The notes under the pieces were generated by a model. It was not told the DNA's origin, made no database searches, and saw nothing but the letters and a program-made list of their open reading frames with translations. The translations under genes were made by a program, and so were the position numbers. DNA of 64,000 bases, taken from assembly GCF_001676615.1 (NCBI RefSeq), contig NZ_LYXZ01000071.1:1-64000 (forward strand), given 5' to 3'. Source of the DNA: Labrys sp. WJW (GTDB lineage: Bacteria; Pseudomonadota; Alphaproteobacteria; Rhizobiales; Labraceae). Shown in pieces: positions 15,556-24,116 of this stretch; positions within the stretch are counted from its first letter, which is position 1; each line of letters starts with the position of its first letter.

Positions 15556-18500
15556 TGGGGGGGACCTTCTAGTTCGACGAAATGGTCGCTGCCGCGTTTC
15601 CAGTAAAGTGTGTTTCCCGACAGTTCCTCAAAGATAGTCCACTCTTCGAGCCCTGCAGCTTCAGCTGCCGCGGGAAGATCCTCTCGACAGAAGGGGCATA
15701 TTTTTTCGCCTGAAACGACCATCTTCAAACTGCGGCCTTCGGTACGTCCCTGGCGATATAGCTCCTGGAGAATTTCAAGTTCTGCGTGCGCGTCCTTCCT
15801 GGTCTCATTGGCCCGGCGGCCATTCCAATTAACTCTTCTGCCTCTCTTGCGAATTGAATCGGCGGCCAATGTATCTGCGTCTGGTTCCTGCTGATCTGGC
15901 CTAGAGGTCTGGTTTGGTGAGGAAACCGGCGGCCCGTCCGTCACGCCAATCGAAAAAACTTTTGGCCCGCGTAGGCTTTTGCCGGGATTGTTTACTTGAT
16001 ACTCACGTGCTTTAGCTTGCCATTTTGTCCTGGCAAGCGCCAAGCCTTCGTAGAGTTTCCGGACCCAATCTGTGTTGTGTGATACAGGCTCGGGTTTTGT
16101 TGGAGATAGATTAGTTCCCTTTTTGTTCTTGTCAAGATTGTCGTTTGCCGTATCCGGATTTGCCCCTGCTGGATCACCGTCCGAATCCTGGGTTGGCATC
16201 CGTTGCTCGGTAGGAGAGCCTTCTGCGGGTGGTGTTTCACCAAATTCCGGCGGTTTGTCCTGGCCGCTGGCGGTGAGAGGCGGTACCTGTCTTTCACCGG
16301 GGTGCTGGGTCGGGTCGACGTCGGGTGCTTGGGGAGATGCTGGCAATCCCGGCGTGCCGAGCGGCACCGCCCCAGGTTTCGGCTCGGTGGCCGGAGCGGG
16401 CTCGGTCTCCGGCTCCGGCGCGCCATACCAGGGACCGGGCGGGTCGCCTTCATCGTGAACGAACCAGCCGGAGAGCCAATCAGGTTCGCGTGCGGACTTC
16501 CGTACCGCAACGACGGCTGCCTCGCTATTGGCATCAGGCCCGCGGGCGAAGGAGAAGTCATAGCCCCCATCGGAGTAGTACTGGCGATAGACGCCGTTTG
16601 CCTGATCGGTCCAGAGATCTCTTCTTGCGTTGAGGAGTGCCGTATTGAACGTTCCGAACTCGGTCCTTCGATTCTGTGAATCCCGCTGGACATCGTCGCG
16701 TTGCGGCAAAGCGTCGGTCTGTTGCCGGATGAAGTCTGAGACGGCCTGCGTCACCCGGGTTCCTCCATCGGGGAAGAGCCAATAGGTCATCGGCACGGGC
16801 GAGTGGGGATAGGTTTCCGAAGGATCTTGAGGGGTATTGACGCCGTTGGAGGCTGCCAGCTCCGGATCGTAGGAGCCGCGCCCGAAGCCCGCCCGAAGAA
16901 CTCTGCCAATCTGGGAAGGCAGACCCATGGGCTGCGGGGCAGGCGGCTTATCCGGAATGGCCGGGTCAGGCTTGGAAGAAGGCGTCTCCGGCGCGTTAAT
17001 ACTCCCCGGCCTGCCTGTTTCTGTCTCCGCCCCCTCGACGACCGTCTTGCCAGTATTGTCGACCGTGGCCCCCGGCGATGAAGGCAGCGTGGGATCGGTA
17101 TTGACATTGGTTGGCTTGCCCGGCCCCTCCGGGATCTCGAAAGGTGGTTTGGCACGCGTGTTCGGGACCGGCTCCGTTATGCGAGCGCCACCATTATCCT
17201 GACCCGTGCCGAGGTCTGGCGGTACGTCGGTGGTGACGGCTCTGTTGCCGAGTTGGGCATAGAGCGTTGGGCCGGGCTGACGGATATCCTGGCTGGCGAC
17301 GGTGTGGGCGTGAACGGGGTCGCCGCCATTGCTGGTGACATTGTTCTGGAACAGCCGGTCGTAGAGCGTGGCAGTGAGGGGATCGAGGCCGCTTGGGCCG
17401 GCTGCCTGCAACCGGGCGAGTTCGCCGGTCATGGCGGGGCCGAGATTGATGGCGGTGTCGGTGCGAACAGGCCGCCAGGCGGGACGGTCGGCATCCGCTC
17501 CGCCGCGCAAGGCGAGAGGGCTCACCGGCGCGGCAGATACGGCCGAGCCGGTCGTCGGGCCGTGCCTTGCCCCCGTCACCTGCTGCGCGGCAGGGGCGCC
17601 GAGGGCAGCGGCGAGCAGGCGGCCGGCGCTGTCGTTCTCTCCCCGGCCATAGGCGGCGAGCGCCGGCGCCAGAAGGCGCGGCAGGCCGGCGCGCGCGAGC
17701 TGCTCGAACAAGATGGCCTGCTGGGCGGGATCGCCGGGTGCGGTGACGAGGGCGCGGATGGGTGCGATGCGCTCGGAGAGCGGCTTGGCGCCGTCGCCGA
17801 AGCTGGCAAGCGCCCGGCTTACCATTGTCTTGGGCAGGACCGTGCGGCCTTCCACCGGCATGCCCAGCCTGTCCATGGCGGCATTGGTGGCTGCAAGCGC
17901 CGCCCTCAACCGCTCGGGCGAAGTGCCCGCCTCGGTCCACAGCCGGTCGATCTGAGGATGCAGGCTGCGGACATAGCCATTCGGATCCTTGCGACGGAAC
18001 GCCTGGTCGAGGGCGATGGCCTTGATGCCCCGCTCATGGAGCTGGCGCTGCGTTTCGAAGGCGGGGCCTTCGCCTTTCGGCGCGCGGGCGGCGAGCCAGG
18101 CGGTCTGCTCGGGCGGCGTCATCGCCCGGATGGCGGTGATATCGGCGCCGAGGCTCACCGTGCGCTGGAAGTCGCTATAGTGGCGCGTGCCGTCCTGCGG
18201 GCCATAGCTGGCGGTGAACTCGGCCTGGGTCGGCAGCCGGCCGTCATAGCGGCCGATGGTGGTCAGGGCCTGCGTGGCGTCCTGGATGCGCGGTTCCAGG
18301 TCGCCTTGGGTCACGGCCTGGCCTTGGCTGCGCTGGCCCCGGGCGTAGGCGACGAGTTCGTCGCGCTGATCCGGCGCCAGGGAGGTGACGACCGGATCGG
18401 GCGCCTTCTCCTCGACTTCGCCCGGCTTGTAGTCGCCCGCCGCCAGGCGGCGCGCCTGGTTGCGCCTGTTGTCCCAGCCATGCGAGGCGGCGGCGCCGCC

Positions 18501-19580
18501 CTGCGATCCGGCCGGGCGCTCATAGTCGGTCACGAAGACGCCGGCGGCCTCGTCGGCCGTATTGGTGGTCCGCAGCCTGGCCTTCACGCCTGCATAGTCC
18601 GTGTTCAGTTCGTGATCGACGAAAGCGAGCTGCACGGAAAGATCGCGCCAATCCTTGCCCCTGTCGGCCGCGAAGGCCTTGAGGCTCTTGGCGCGGGTGC
18701 CGTTCCACTGGGCGATGCCGACACTGTCGGAGCCGTCCGAACCGTCGCCTTGGTTGCGGCTCGAGGGGGCCAGGCCGGCGCTCTCATGCACGAGATTGCC
18801 GACGATGCCGGCCGCCTGCTCCCGGCTGTAGCCGCGCCCGATGAAATAGGACATCGCGGCGGATTCACGGTCTGCCTGGGCCGGGCCGATCACGCCCTTG
18901 GGAATCGTGGTCCTGGCGCCCCAGACGAGCTCGTGCATCCTGTCCGGATCGCTGCCGGCCATGCCCTTCGCCCATTCGATCGAGGAACCGGCGGCGATGT
19001 CCCGCTTCAGCCGCGCCCTGTCGGCGGTGGGGATCGAGGTGGCGCCGTCGATCTTGGCATTGAGTGCGGCGAGCGCCTGATCGCGCCGGGACGGGTTGCT
19101 TCGAATGGCGGCGAGAGAAGTCTGATAGGCAGCGGTGATCGCATTGGTTTCGAACGTGCCGCGCCTCCCATATTCGAATTGGCTGGCCTGGTTCAGCAGG
19201 CCGTCATTGAAGATCTGGAGGTCGGTGGCGACACGCTCGCGATTGCCGGCCGAGATGCTGCCGAGAAAGGCGGCGTCAGCCTTGGCGACGGTCTTGGCGA
19301 AGCCGGCGGTAAAACCGGTCGCTTCTGCCGGCATCGTCTTGGCGGCCTCGGCAAGCGCGGCCTGCCGCTGCTGCTTGTAGAGGCCGAGCTTGTCGTCGTC
19401 GTCGAAGGCGGCTTCCTGCCGGGCGCGCTTTTGATAATGCGCGAGGCCGATAGCCGCCTCGCTCAGGCCGCTGCCGAGCGCCTGCAGGCCCTGGCCGATC
19501 GCCTCGGCGCCGGTGCGCACCTGCGGCGTGGCGCCGGGGTTGAGGCCGATCTCGGCGCGATAGTCGGGAAAACGGGGCAT
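15552..19580 (-). CDS. Giant virion/ejection protein A: lysozyme domain plus deaminase-like C-terminal tip
   Basis: 1342 residues from the ATG at 19580 (MPRFPDYRAEIG); the frame is open to 19706 but passes through a hairpin. Residues 1-235 are mostly helical and shared in part with B and C. Residues of about 240-355 match phage tail lysozyme domains (IGRGYSREQAAGIVGNLVHE, E266 likely catalytic, then SVGIAQWN). Residues of about 395-662 are the core shared with B and C, and a Pro-rich linker follows. The last 110 residues carry HAE (1265-1267) and CPFC (1295-1298), the zinc and catalytic pattern of the cytidine-deaminase fold seen in polymorphic toxins. Likely ejected with the DNA; toxin action on nucleic acid is inferred. 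Confidence 0.85.
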   Translation of the reverse strand: MPRFPDYRAEIGLNPGATPQVRTGAEAIGQGLQALGSGLSEAAIGLAHYQKRARQEAAFDDDDKLGLYKQQRQAALAEAAKTMPAEATGFTAGFAKTVAKADAAFLGSISAGNRERVATDLQIFNDGLLNQASQFEYGRRGTFETNAITAAYQTSLAAIRSNPSRRDQALAALNAKIDGATSIPTADRARLKRDIAAGSSIEWAKGMAGSDPDRMHELVWGARTTIPKGVIGPAQADRESAAMSYFIGRGYSREQAAGIVGNLVHESAGLAPSSRNQGDGSDGSDSVGIAQWNGTRAKSLKAFAADRGKDWRDLSVQLAFVDHELNTDYAGVKARLRTTNTADEAAGVFVTDYERPAGSQGGAAASHGWDNRRNQARRLAAGDYKPGEVEEKAPDPVVTSLAPDQRDELVAYARGQRSQGQAVTQGDLEPRIQDATQALTTIGRYDGRLPTQAEFTASYGPQDGTRHYSDFQRTVSLGADITAIRAMTPPEQTAWLAARAPKGEGPAFETQRQLHERGIKAIALDQAFRRKDPNGYVRSLHPQIDRLWTEAGTSPERLRAALAATNAAMDRLGMPVEGRTVLPKTMVSRALASFGDGAKPLSERIAPIRALVTAPGDPAQQAILFEQLARAGLPRLLAPALAAYGRGENDSAGRLLAAALGAPAAQQVTGARHGPTTGSAVSAAPVSPLALRGGADADRPAWRPVRTDTAINLGPAMTGELARLQAAGPSGLDPLTATLYDRLFQNNVTSNGGDPVHAHTVASQDIRQPGPTLYAQLGNRAVTTDVPPDLGTGQDNGGARITEPVPNTRAKPPFEIPEGPGKPTNVNTDPTLPSSPGATVDNTGKTVVEGAETETGRPGSINAPETPSSKPDPAIPDKPPAPQPMGLPSQIGRVLRAGFGRGSYDPELAASNGVNTPQDPSETYPHSPVPMTYWLFPDGGTRVTQAVSDFIRQQTDALPQRDDVQRDSQNRRTEFGTFNTALLNARRDLWTDQANGVYRQYYSDGGYDFSFARGPDANSEAAVVAVRKSAREPDWLSGWFVHDEGDPPGPWYGAPEPETEPAPATEPKPGAVPLGTPGLPASPQAPDVDPTQHPGERQVPPLTASGQDKPPEFGETPPAEGSPTEQRMPTQDSDGDPAGANPDTANDNLDKNKKGTNLSPTKPEPVSHNTDWVRKLYEGLALARTKWQAKAREYQVNNPGKSLRGPKVFSIGVTDGPPVSSPNQTSRPDQQEPDADTLAADSIRKRGRRVNWNGRRANETRKDAHAELEILQELYRQGRTEGRSLKMVVSGEKICPFCREDLPAAAEAAGLEEWTIFEELSGNTLYWKRGSDHFVELEGPPQ

Positions 19581-19632
19581 GGGGGATCCATCGGGCAAAA
19601 GAAAAGCCCCGCCTGGAAGGGCGGGGCTGGGG
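19465..19632. repeat. Near-identical 5' block shared with gene B
   Basis: The leader hairpin and first 115 or so coding bases of gene A are nearly identical to 28227-28396 at gene B (about six substitutions and a few single-base indels by eye). Later parts of the two genes are much less alike, so this block is likely a recent copy or has been kept alike by recombination. Confidence 0.8.
19596..19628 (-). terminator. Leader hairpin/terminator before gene A
   Basis: AGCCCCGCC (19605-19613) and GGCGGGGCT (19620-19628) pair perfectly; on the minus strand TTTTCTTTTG follows. It ends 24 bases before the start codon of gene A. It is the same hairpin as before gene B. Confidence 0.8.
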
Positions 19633-19661
19633 GAGGAGCAATTGGGTGAAAGAAAAGCGCC

Positions 19662-19792
19662 GTCATCCCGTGCGCGATGCAGCATGAAATGCTGCGTCGC
19701 TGACACGGGACCGTTTCAAGAATGAAACACGATTGGTTCGCGGTCCCGGATCAGCACCGCATCACTGCGTGCTGCAGTGCGTCCGGGATGAC
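19662..19792. repeat. 131-base palindrome-ended intergenic element
   Basis: Bounded by GTCATCCCG (19662-19670) and CGGGATGAC (19784-19792), with further internal symmetry (GCAGCATGAAATGCTGC). It fills the gap between the portal stop and gene A. Its style is that of the dispersed repeats common in Rhizobiales chromosomes, not of phage DNA. Confidence 0.6.
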
Positions 19793-19815
19793 CTCCTAAT
19801 CTTCGCCGAGCCGCC

Positions 19816-21549
19816 TTACTCCGGCGCGCCGGCCATGCCGTTGCCGAGGATGGCGGCAGCCTGGCCGACCGCCGGCATCAGGTTCTTGGCCGCCTCGCCG
19901 CCGGTCTTGGCCATTTCGAGGGCGGCCTGGGCCTGCTGCATCTGCTGCTTGGCTTGCCGCGCCGCATCGCGCTCCTCGGTGGTCTTGAGGATCCTGTGGG
20001 GGGCGCCCTCGATCTCGGTGACCGTCCGTGCGATGGCGTCGAGGTCGAAATTGTCGACCACGCTGGGGTCGACCTGCGCCAGCGGCAGCACGGTCGAAAG
20101 CGTGCGCTGGATGCCGATGCCCTCCTGGCTGCGGCGCAGGCGATCGAGCGGCGAGGTGAAGCGCGCGCCGAACTCCCGGCCCTTGAGGCTGTCGGGCGGC
20201 TCCAGCGGCGAGCCGGCCTGCATCGCGCCCTTGCGTTCCATGATGCCGGCCAGGCGGTCGACGTCGCGCCCCATGGCGATCTGGATGCGCCCGCCGGCGG
20301 GGCCCAGCAATTCGCCCTTTTCATTGGCCCGGATCATCGCCTCCGTCGCCGTCATGTTCGGGTTCTGGATCAGGATCTGGAACAGCGAGACATAGAGGCT
20401 GTCATTGATGGTCTGGCGCTCGGCCGCCAGGATCTCGTTGACGAAATCGGGCCGGGCGCCGGGCTGCAGCGGCACGATCAGCTGCCGGCCGTCCTGGCTG
20501 ACGGCGCGGTAGTTGATCTTGCCCGGATTGAGGTTGGGCCGGTTCATCACCCCGTCATGGGCGACGCCCCAGGGCGGGTCCATATAGCCTTGCAGCCCGC
20601 GCAGCGAGAGCTTGCGGATGGCGTTGAGGCCCTTGATGTCGGCCATGGCCAGCATCACCGGCGACTGGGCATAGGGGCCGTCGACATCCACCGGCGCCCA
20701 GTAATAGACGATGAAGGGAAACTCGTAGAAACCGCTCTCGCCGATCAGCTTCATGTGGTCGCGGTCGACATAGAAGGAAGCGAAGGGCGCCTTGCGATTG
20801 GTGCCGCCGCCGGAGCCGGTGCCCACGCCGGTTTCCCGGCGCGGCTGCACGGCGTGGATGACGGTGAAGGCGCGATCCTTCTCCGCCTGGTTCTCGGCCG
20901 CCCTGACGACCTGGTCGGCAAGCTTGTCCGGCCCGAATTGCTGCACCATCTGGCGGGCCGTCATGGTGAACTTGCGGTAGAGCGTGTCGGGCTCGCCCTG
21001 GGCGTCGACGGCGAGATAGCACTGGCTGAGCGGCAAATGGCGGTAGAGCACCGGCGCGGCGGCGCTGCCCGCGCCGAGATTCTCCTCGGCGAAGGAAATG
21101 CCGGTGCCGAGCGCGATGGCCGAGCGCAGCGCCTTCTGGTGGGCGCCGATGAAGCCCGAGCGCGGATTGTAGCGCACGGCGAACATATAGTCGCGATAGC
21201 GCTCGAAATACTCCTTCTCCTCGTCGCTCTCCTCGGGCGCGAGCGGATCGGTGGCCGCCAGCCCGTGCCATTTCTCGGACTGGGGCGTCACCAGACTTTC
21301 CATGCCCGAGGCCAGCCGGTCGACGGCGCGCATGGCGGTGTCGTCGAAGCGCTGGCGCCCGCGCTCCACCGCAACCGGTGCCTGGGCAAAATTGTCATAA
21401 GCGCTGGGATTGAGGGAGGAGGAGCCGGGCAGGAAGCGATAGGTGTCGGGCAGGCAATAGGTGGCGATCTCCTGCCAGACCGCCTCCCATTGCGTGCGCT
21501 GGTTGGCGAGCGCATCCAGGCGCCGCACGAGGTCGTTCTCGATGCTCAT
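19816..21549 (-). CDS. Portal protein (T7 gp8-type head-tail connector)
   Basis: 577 residues from the ATG at 21549 (MSIENDLVRRLDALANQRTQ). The pattern YCLPDT, then TPQSEKWHGL, SGFIGAHQKALRSAIALGTG, YWAPVDVDGPYAQSPVMLAMADIKGLN and QNPNMTATEAMIR is that of the podovirus head-tail connector family. Twelve copies would form the DNA portal at one capsid vertex. The C-terminus is a Gln/Ala-rich helix (KQQMQQAQAALEMAK). The 99 codons open upstream are arginine-rich and overlap another gene. It lies 19 bases after the small Pro-rich gene. Confidence 0.93.
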   Translation of the reverse strand: MSIENDLVRRLDALANQRTQWEAVWQEIATYCLPDTYRFLPGSSSLNPSAYDNFAQAPVAVERGRQRFDDTAMRAVDRLASGMESLVTPQSEKWHGLAATDPLAPEESDEEKEYFERYRDYMFAVRYNPRSGFIGAHQKALRSAIALGTGISFAEENLGAGSAAAPVLYRHLPLSQCYLAVDAQGEPDTLYRKFTMTARQMVQQFGPDKLADQVVRAAENQAEKDRAFTVIHAVQPRRETGVGTGSGGGTNRKAPFASFYVDRDHMKLIGESGFYEFPFIVYYWAPVDVDGPYAQSPVMLAMADIKGLNAIRKLSLRGLQGYMDPPWGVAHDGVMNRPNLNPGKINYRAVSQDGRQLIVPLQPGARPDFVNEILAAERQTINDSLYVSLFQILIQNPNMTATEAMIRANEKGELLGPAGGRIQIAMGRDVDRLAGIMERKGAMQAGSPLEPPDSLKGREFGARFTSPLDRLRRSQEGIGIQRTLSTVLPLAQVDPSVVDNFDLDAIARTVTEIEGAPHRILKTTEERDAARQAKQQMQQAQAALEMAKTGGEAAKNLMPAVGQAAAILGNGMAGAPE

Positions 21550-21568
21550 GGTGTGGTGCTCACTTGCT

Positions 21569-21778
21569 CTATTGCGTGCGGCCGAGCTGCTGGACATTGA
21601 CGTTCTGGCCGTAATTGGGATCGCCGAGCCCGCCGGTGAGCTGGGTCTGGGCGGCGCCGTTCTGGTTGCGCACGCGGCGCAGGGCCGTCTGCACCGCGGC
21701 CTGGTTGGCGTCGTCCTGGCGGTTCGGCACCGGCGGCGGCGGAGGCAGAGGCGGGGGCTTGGGCGCGCTGAAGCACAT
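21569..21778 (-). CDS. Small proline-rich phage protein (MCFS...PPPPP)
   Basis: 69 residues: MCFSAPKPPPLPPPPPVP, then a short helical part and GLGDPNYGQNVNVQQLGRT. Small genes of this kind, starting with MCFS and a proline run and ending in a GLG-type motif, are common beside the portal gene in podoviruses and are often compared with T7 gp6.7/gp7.3 virion assembly proteins. Its role is not established. A hairpin of the leader type ends 28 bases before its start. Confidence 0.65.
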   Translation of the reverse strand: MCFSAPKPPPLPPPPPVPNRQDDANQAAVQTALRRVRNQNGAAQTQLTGGLGDPNYGQNVNVQQLGRTQ

Positions 21779-21806
21779 GGTCTGGCCTTTCGTTGGGGGC
21801 GAATGC

Positions 21807-22065
21807 ACGGGCGTCTCGCCCGTTCTTGGAGGTGATGACTTTGCAAGGTAGGAAGAGCGGACGTCTCGTCCGCGGTCCCAGCCTTGGCGTTTTCTGAGCA
21901 AACTTTCCCGGCATCGCGGATGAAGCGATGCGGCTGGGACCGCGGACGTCACAACGACATGTCTGCATGTCGTGGCTCCGCCTCTTGGAAACATCCCGCC
22001 TGCCGGGAAGGCAGAATGCGTGGCGCGGTTTTCCGGGTGCACGGGCAAGATGCCCGCGCACCCGG
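21807..22065. repeat. Cluster of palindromic intergenic elements
   Basis: A run of palindromes without a gene: ACGGGCG/CGCCCGT (21807-21823, also the leader hairpin of the small gene), GAGCGGAC/GTCCGC (21855-21873), GCGGTCCCAGCC (21872-21883) with its complement (21932-21943), CGACATG/CATGTCG (21955-21973) and a CCGGGTGC...GCACCCGG pair (22033-22065). The GCGGAC and CGACATG motifs recur at 58973-59071 in the host part, so these are probably host dispersed repeats. Confidence 0.6.
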
Positions 22066-22070
22066 ATTCT

Positions 22071-22544
22071 TCAGGAACGACTTCCCGTTGCCGCGTAAGT
22101 CACGAAATCGAGGCCGCCGCGACCGTAGTCGAGGGCAATTCCTTCCCGCCGAAAGCCCAGGCCTTCCAGCCAGCGATGCGAGAGATCATGGTCGATGGCA
22201 GTGCGCACCTCGATGCGGCGGAAGCCCTCCGCGATCAGCAGCGGCCGCACGCTGCTTCTGGCGAAGCGGGTGACGGCGGGAATGGCCCGGCGCATCCGGC
22301 GCGTGCCATAGGCCCAGCCCGAGCCGAGGCCGGGAAACAGGCGCGTGACGCCGAAGGCGGCAACGGGATCGCCTTCGATCCAGGCCGTCCAGGCGAGATC
22401 GATGGAGGAATGGAACAGCATGGTGCCGATGGCCGTGTCGCTTTCCTCGATCACGGCGCGGATCTCCTGCCTGTCCTGGTCACGCATGGTGGCGGCGATA
22501 AAGGTCATGTCCCGCAGCGTGGCGGGGCGAATGGCGACGGGCAT
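22071..22544 (-). CDS. GNAT-type phage protein (T7 gp13-like internal virion protein A candidate)
   Basis: 157 residues from the ATG at 22544 (MPVAIRPATLRDMTFIAATM). The fold pattern is that of GCN5-type acetyltransferases: an N-terminal IRPATLRD start, WTAWIEGDPVAAFGV beta strands and a C-terminal RWLEGLGFRREG helix-strand. Podoviruses often carry such a protein near the portal or internal-core genes, related to T7 gp13. Acetyltransferase activity is not certain, since the acetyl-CoA loop (RxxGxG/A) is not clear. It is the first gene after late promoter P2. Confidence 0.72.
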   Translation of the reverse strand: MPVAIRPATLRDMTFIAATMRDQDRQEIRAVIEESDTAIGTMLFHSSIDLAWTAWIEGDPVAAFGVTRLFPGLGSGWAYGTRRMRRAIPAVTRFARSSVRPLLIAEGFRRIEVRTAIDHDLSHRWLEGLGFRREGIALDYGRGGLDFVTYAATGSRS

Positions 22545-22640
22545 GCTATCGGAAGCCTTGCTTGGGACCTCCGCGCTCACGGGGAGGACGAATGCTGCGA
22601 CCGGGCCTGGGCACGGGAGCCCAAGCACCCCAAACGCAAA

Positions 22641-22665
22641 GCGCCCAGCCTTGTGAGCCGAGCGC
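22641..22665 (-). terminator. Hairpin just downstream of late promoter P2
   Basis: Read as minus-strand RNA, GCGCUCGGCU and GGCUGGGCGC pair along all ten positions with three G-U pairs, around the loop CACAA. As plus-strand RNA the same positions would be C-A mismatches. It is the counterpart of the perfect stem after P3 and begins about ten bases after the expected P2 start point. Confidence 0.72.
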
Positions 22666-22681
22666 AATTTCTTATAATCAC

Positions 22682-22726
22682 ACTATGCCAAGAATGGCGC
22701 CGCCCGTCAATCTCGTAGTCGGCAAA
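22682..22726 (-). promoter_or_regulatory. Late promoter P2
   Basis: Minus strand: TTGACG (22705-22710), 17-base spacer, CATAGT (22682-22687), with the conserved TTTGCCGACTA block (22716-22726) five bases upstream of the -35. It would drive the GNAT protein, the small Pro-rich gene, portal and gene A. Confidence 0.8.
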
Positions 22727-22745
22727 GCTTTGGGGATTTTGCTTC

Positions 22746-23267
22746 CATTTTCGTGTTCGGGGCTGGCGAGGTGTTCGGAACAGCGGGATCGGTCGTGTCG
22801 TTGGCGGAGCGGGGACCGGGTGTTTCGTGTTGGCGCCATGGCCCCCCCCCCGAGCGTGAACTGGTAGTGGCCACCTGCAATGATCCCCACAATCGGGTGT
22901 TCTCGGGAATCTTCACATTGACGAATGTTCTTGATATGTTCGGAGCGGTTTGATCTACTGATCGCTGCCGCATTGCAAAGCCAGGGGGTAAACATGCGAT
23001 CACGGCTGCCAATGGCGCGTATATCTCTATTTCTGGCTATGGCCAGACGTTCATCTGGTGGGTATAGGGCTGGCTAAGGCTCGGCCGTGAATTCTAAATC
23101 CGGCTTGGGTGCGGTGAATGCCATTGTCAAGACGCGTTTCACTGGTCAGGATGTTGAGAATTCGTGCGAATTTGAGCGGTATATATCAAGTGTAATATTT
23201 GAACTGCATGTTCCGCGCATAGCGTTTCCGTTAGATTGTCCCTTTGAGATAGCGAGGAGTCATGAAT
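22746..23267. other. Gap upstream of P2 with no convincing gene
   Basis: About 520 bases. A run of ten C lies at 22842-22851. Short overlapping minus-strand frames exist (one contains AGGHYQFTLGGG, faintly like the lytic-transglycosylase motif of protein B), so the stretch may be the remains of an older tip module, but no frame is convincing. The promoter of the plus-strand secreted gene should lie at its right end. Confidence 0.4.
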
Positions 23268-24101
23268 ATGAGATTGTTTCTTGTTTTTACTTCAATTTGC
23301 ATATTCATGACGGCAGGGGCTATGGCGTCCGATGATTTGCAGAATAAAAAAGATATTCTGGCGGCGGTCTGCGGTGCCGGCGAGATTGAGAAAGAGAGTT
23401 GCCGTTCAAGTTCGATAATCGAACAATACCGTACATGCGACATGTCCGTGTGGGATATTTATAGTAGAAAATTCGGAAAAAATTTATATTATATTTCTAA
23501 TGTCAGTTCAAAAGAGTGTACTGTGCCTGGTGGAAAGGAAGTTAGTGGTGTAATTTTTTTATCAAGTAGTTCGAATGGTAATTTGAAATTTGCCGGTTAC
23601 GCTGATGGGGTGGACTATGACCCCAAGGATTGTGCAACCATTCGACCAGGTAGAAGTGATGCTCAAATATATTGTTTAATCATGGAGACTAAGTTTGGAA
23701 TTTCGAATCAGTATTTATATGAGATTTCGATAAAGGATCCATCGAATTCTGGTGCGATAGATTTCAAGAATGAAAAAGGAACTGTTGCAATGGATTTGAG
23801 TGGGTTCTTTGATGGCGGGAATCAGGATGCAGTCCGTTGCGACGATAAAACGACAGGAGATCGGATATATTTTCGATTTGATAATCTGAGAATGGGAAAT
23901 ATACCCGACCTTTTGGAGCTGGATGCCGAATATGTTACTTCGCTTGATGCTCGCACTTTATGTGCAGGAGACTCTCCTCATCCCTTGAGTTTTGGAGAGC
24001 CAGACACCGGGTATGCGCTGATTCCACCAGAGAAATTGCATAAAGATACATTGGTATATGACAGCAGGAGCGGTGTTGTAGCGCTCCAGCATGCGCCATA
24101 G
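23268..24101 (+). CDS. Secreted protein facing toxin tip B, candidate periplasmic immunity protein
   Basis: 277 residues from the second ATG (23268), which has AGGAG eight bases upstream; an ATG at 23262 is too close. The signal peptide MRLFLVFTSICIFMTAGAMA predicts export, and the mature part has at least seven cysteines, suggesting disulfides and a periplasmic home. It is AT-rich and ends 15 bases from the convergent end of gene B, whose tip is lysozyme-like and would act in the periplasm. A periplasmic inhibitor of that tip is a reasonable inference. No family was recognised, and convergent orientation is unlike the coupled pairs of A and C. Confidence 0.65.
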   Translation: MRLFLVFTSICIFMTAGAMASDDLQNKKDILAAVCGAGEIEKESCRSSSIIEQYRTCDMSVWDIYSRKFGKNLYYISNVSSKECTVPGGKEVSGVIFLSSSSNGNLKFAGYADGVDYDPKDCATIRPGRSDAQIYCLIMETKFGISNQYLYEISIKDPSNSGAIDFKNEKGTVAMDLSGFFDGGNQDAVRCDDKTTGDRIYFRFDNLRMGNIPDLLELDAEYVTSLDARTLCAGDSPHPLSFGEPDTGYALIPPEKLHKDTLVYDSRSGVVALQHAP

Positions 24102-24116
24102 CCGATCTATAATGTC

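Noticed and set aside
17253..19649. Plus-strand ORF of 798 codons opposite gene A
   Set aside because: Arg/Gly/Ala-rich translation without any recognisable domain, lying exactly opposite a gene with clear lysozyme and core domains. It is a high-GC mirror frame.
22678..22995. Minus-strand frames upstream of P2, one with a GHYQFTLGG stretch
   Set aside because: The likeness to the transglycosylase motif of B is too short, the frame is interrupted nearby and it runs through the promoter module.
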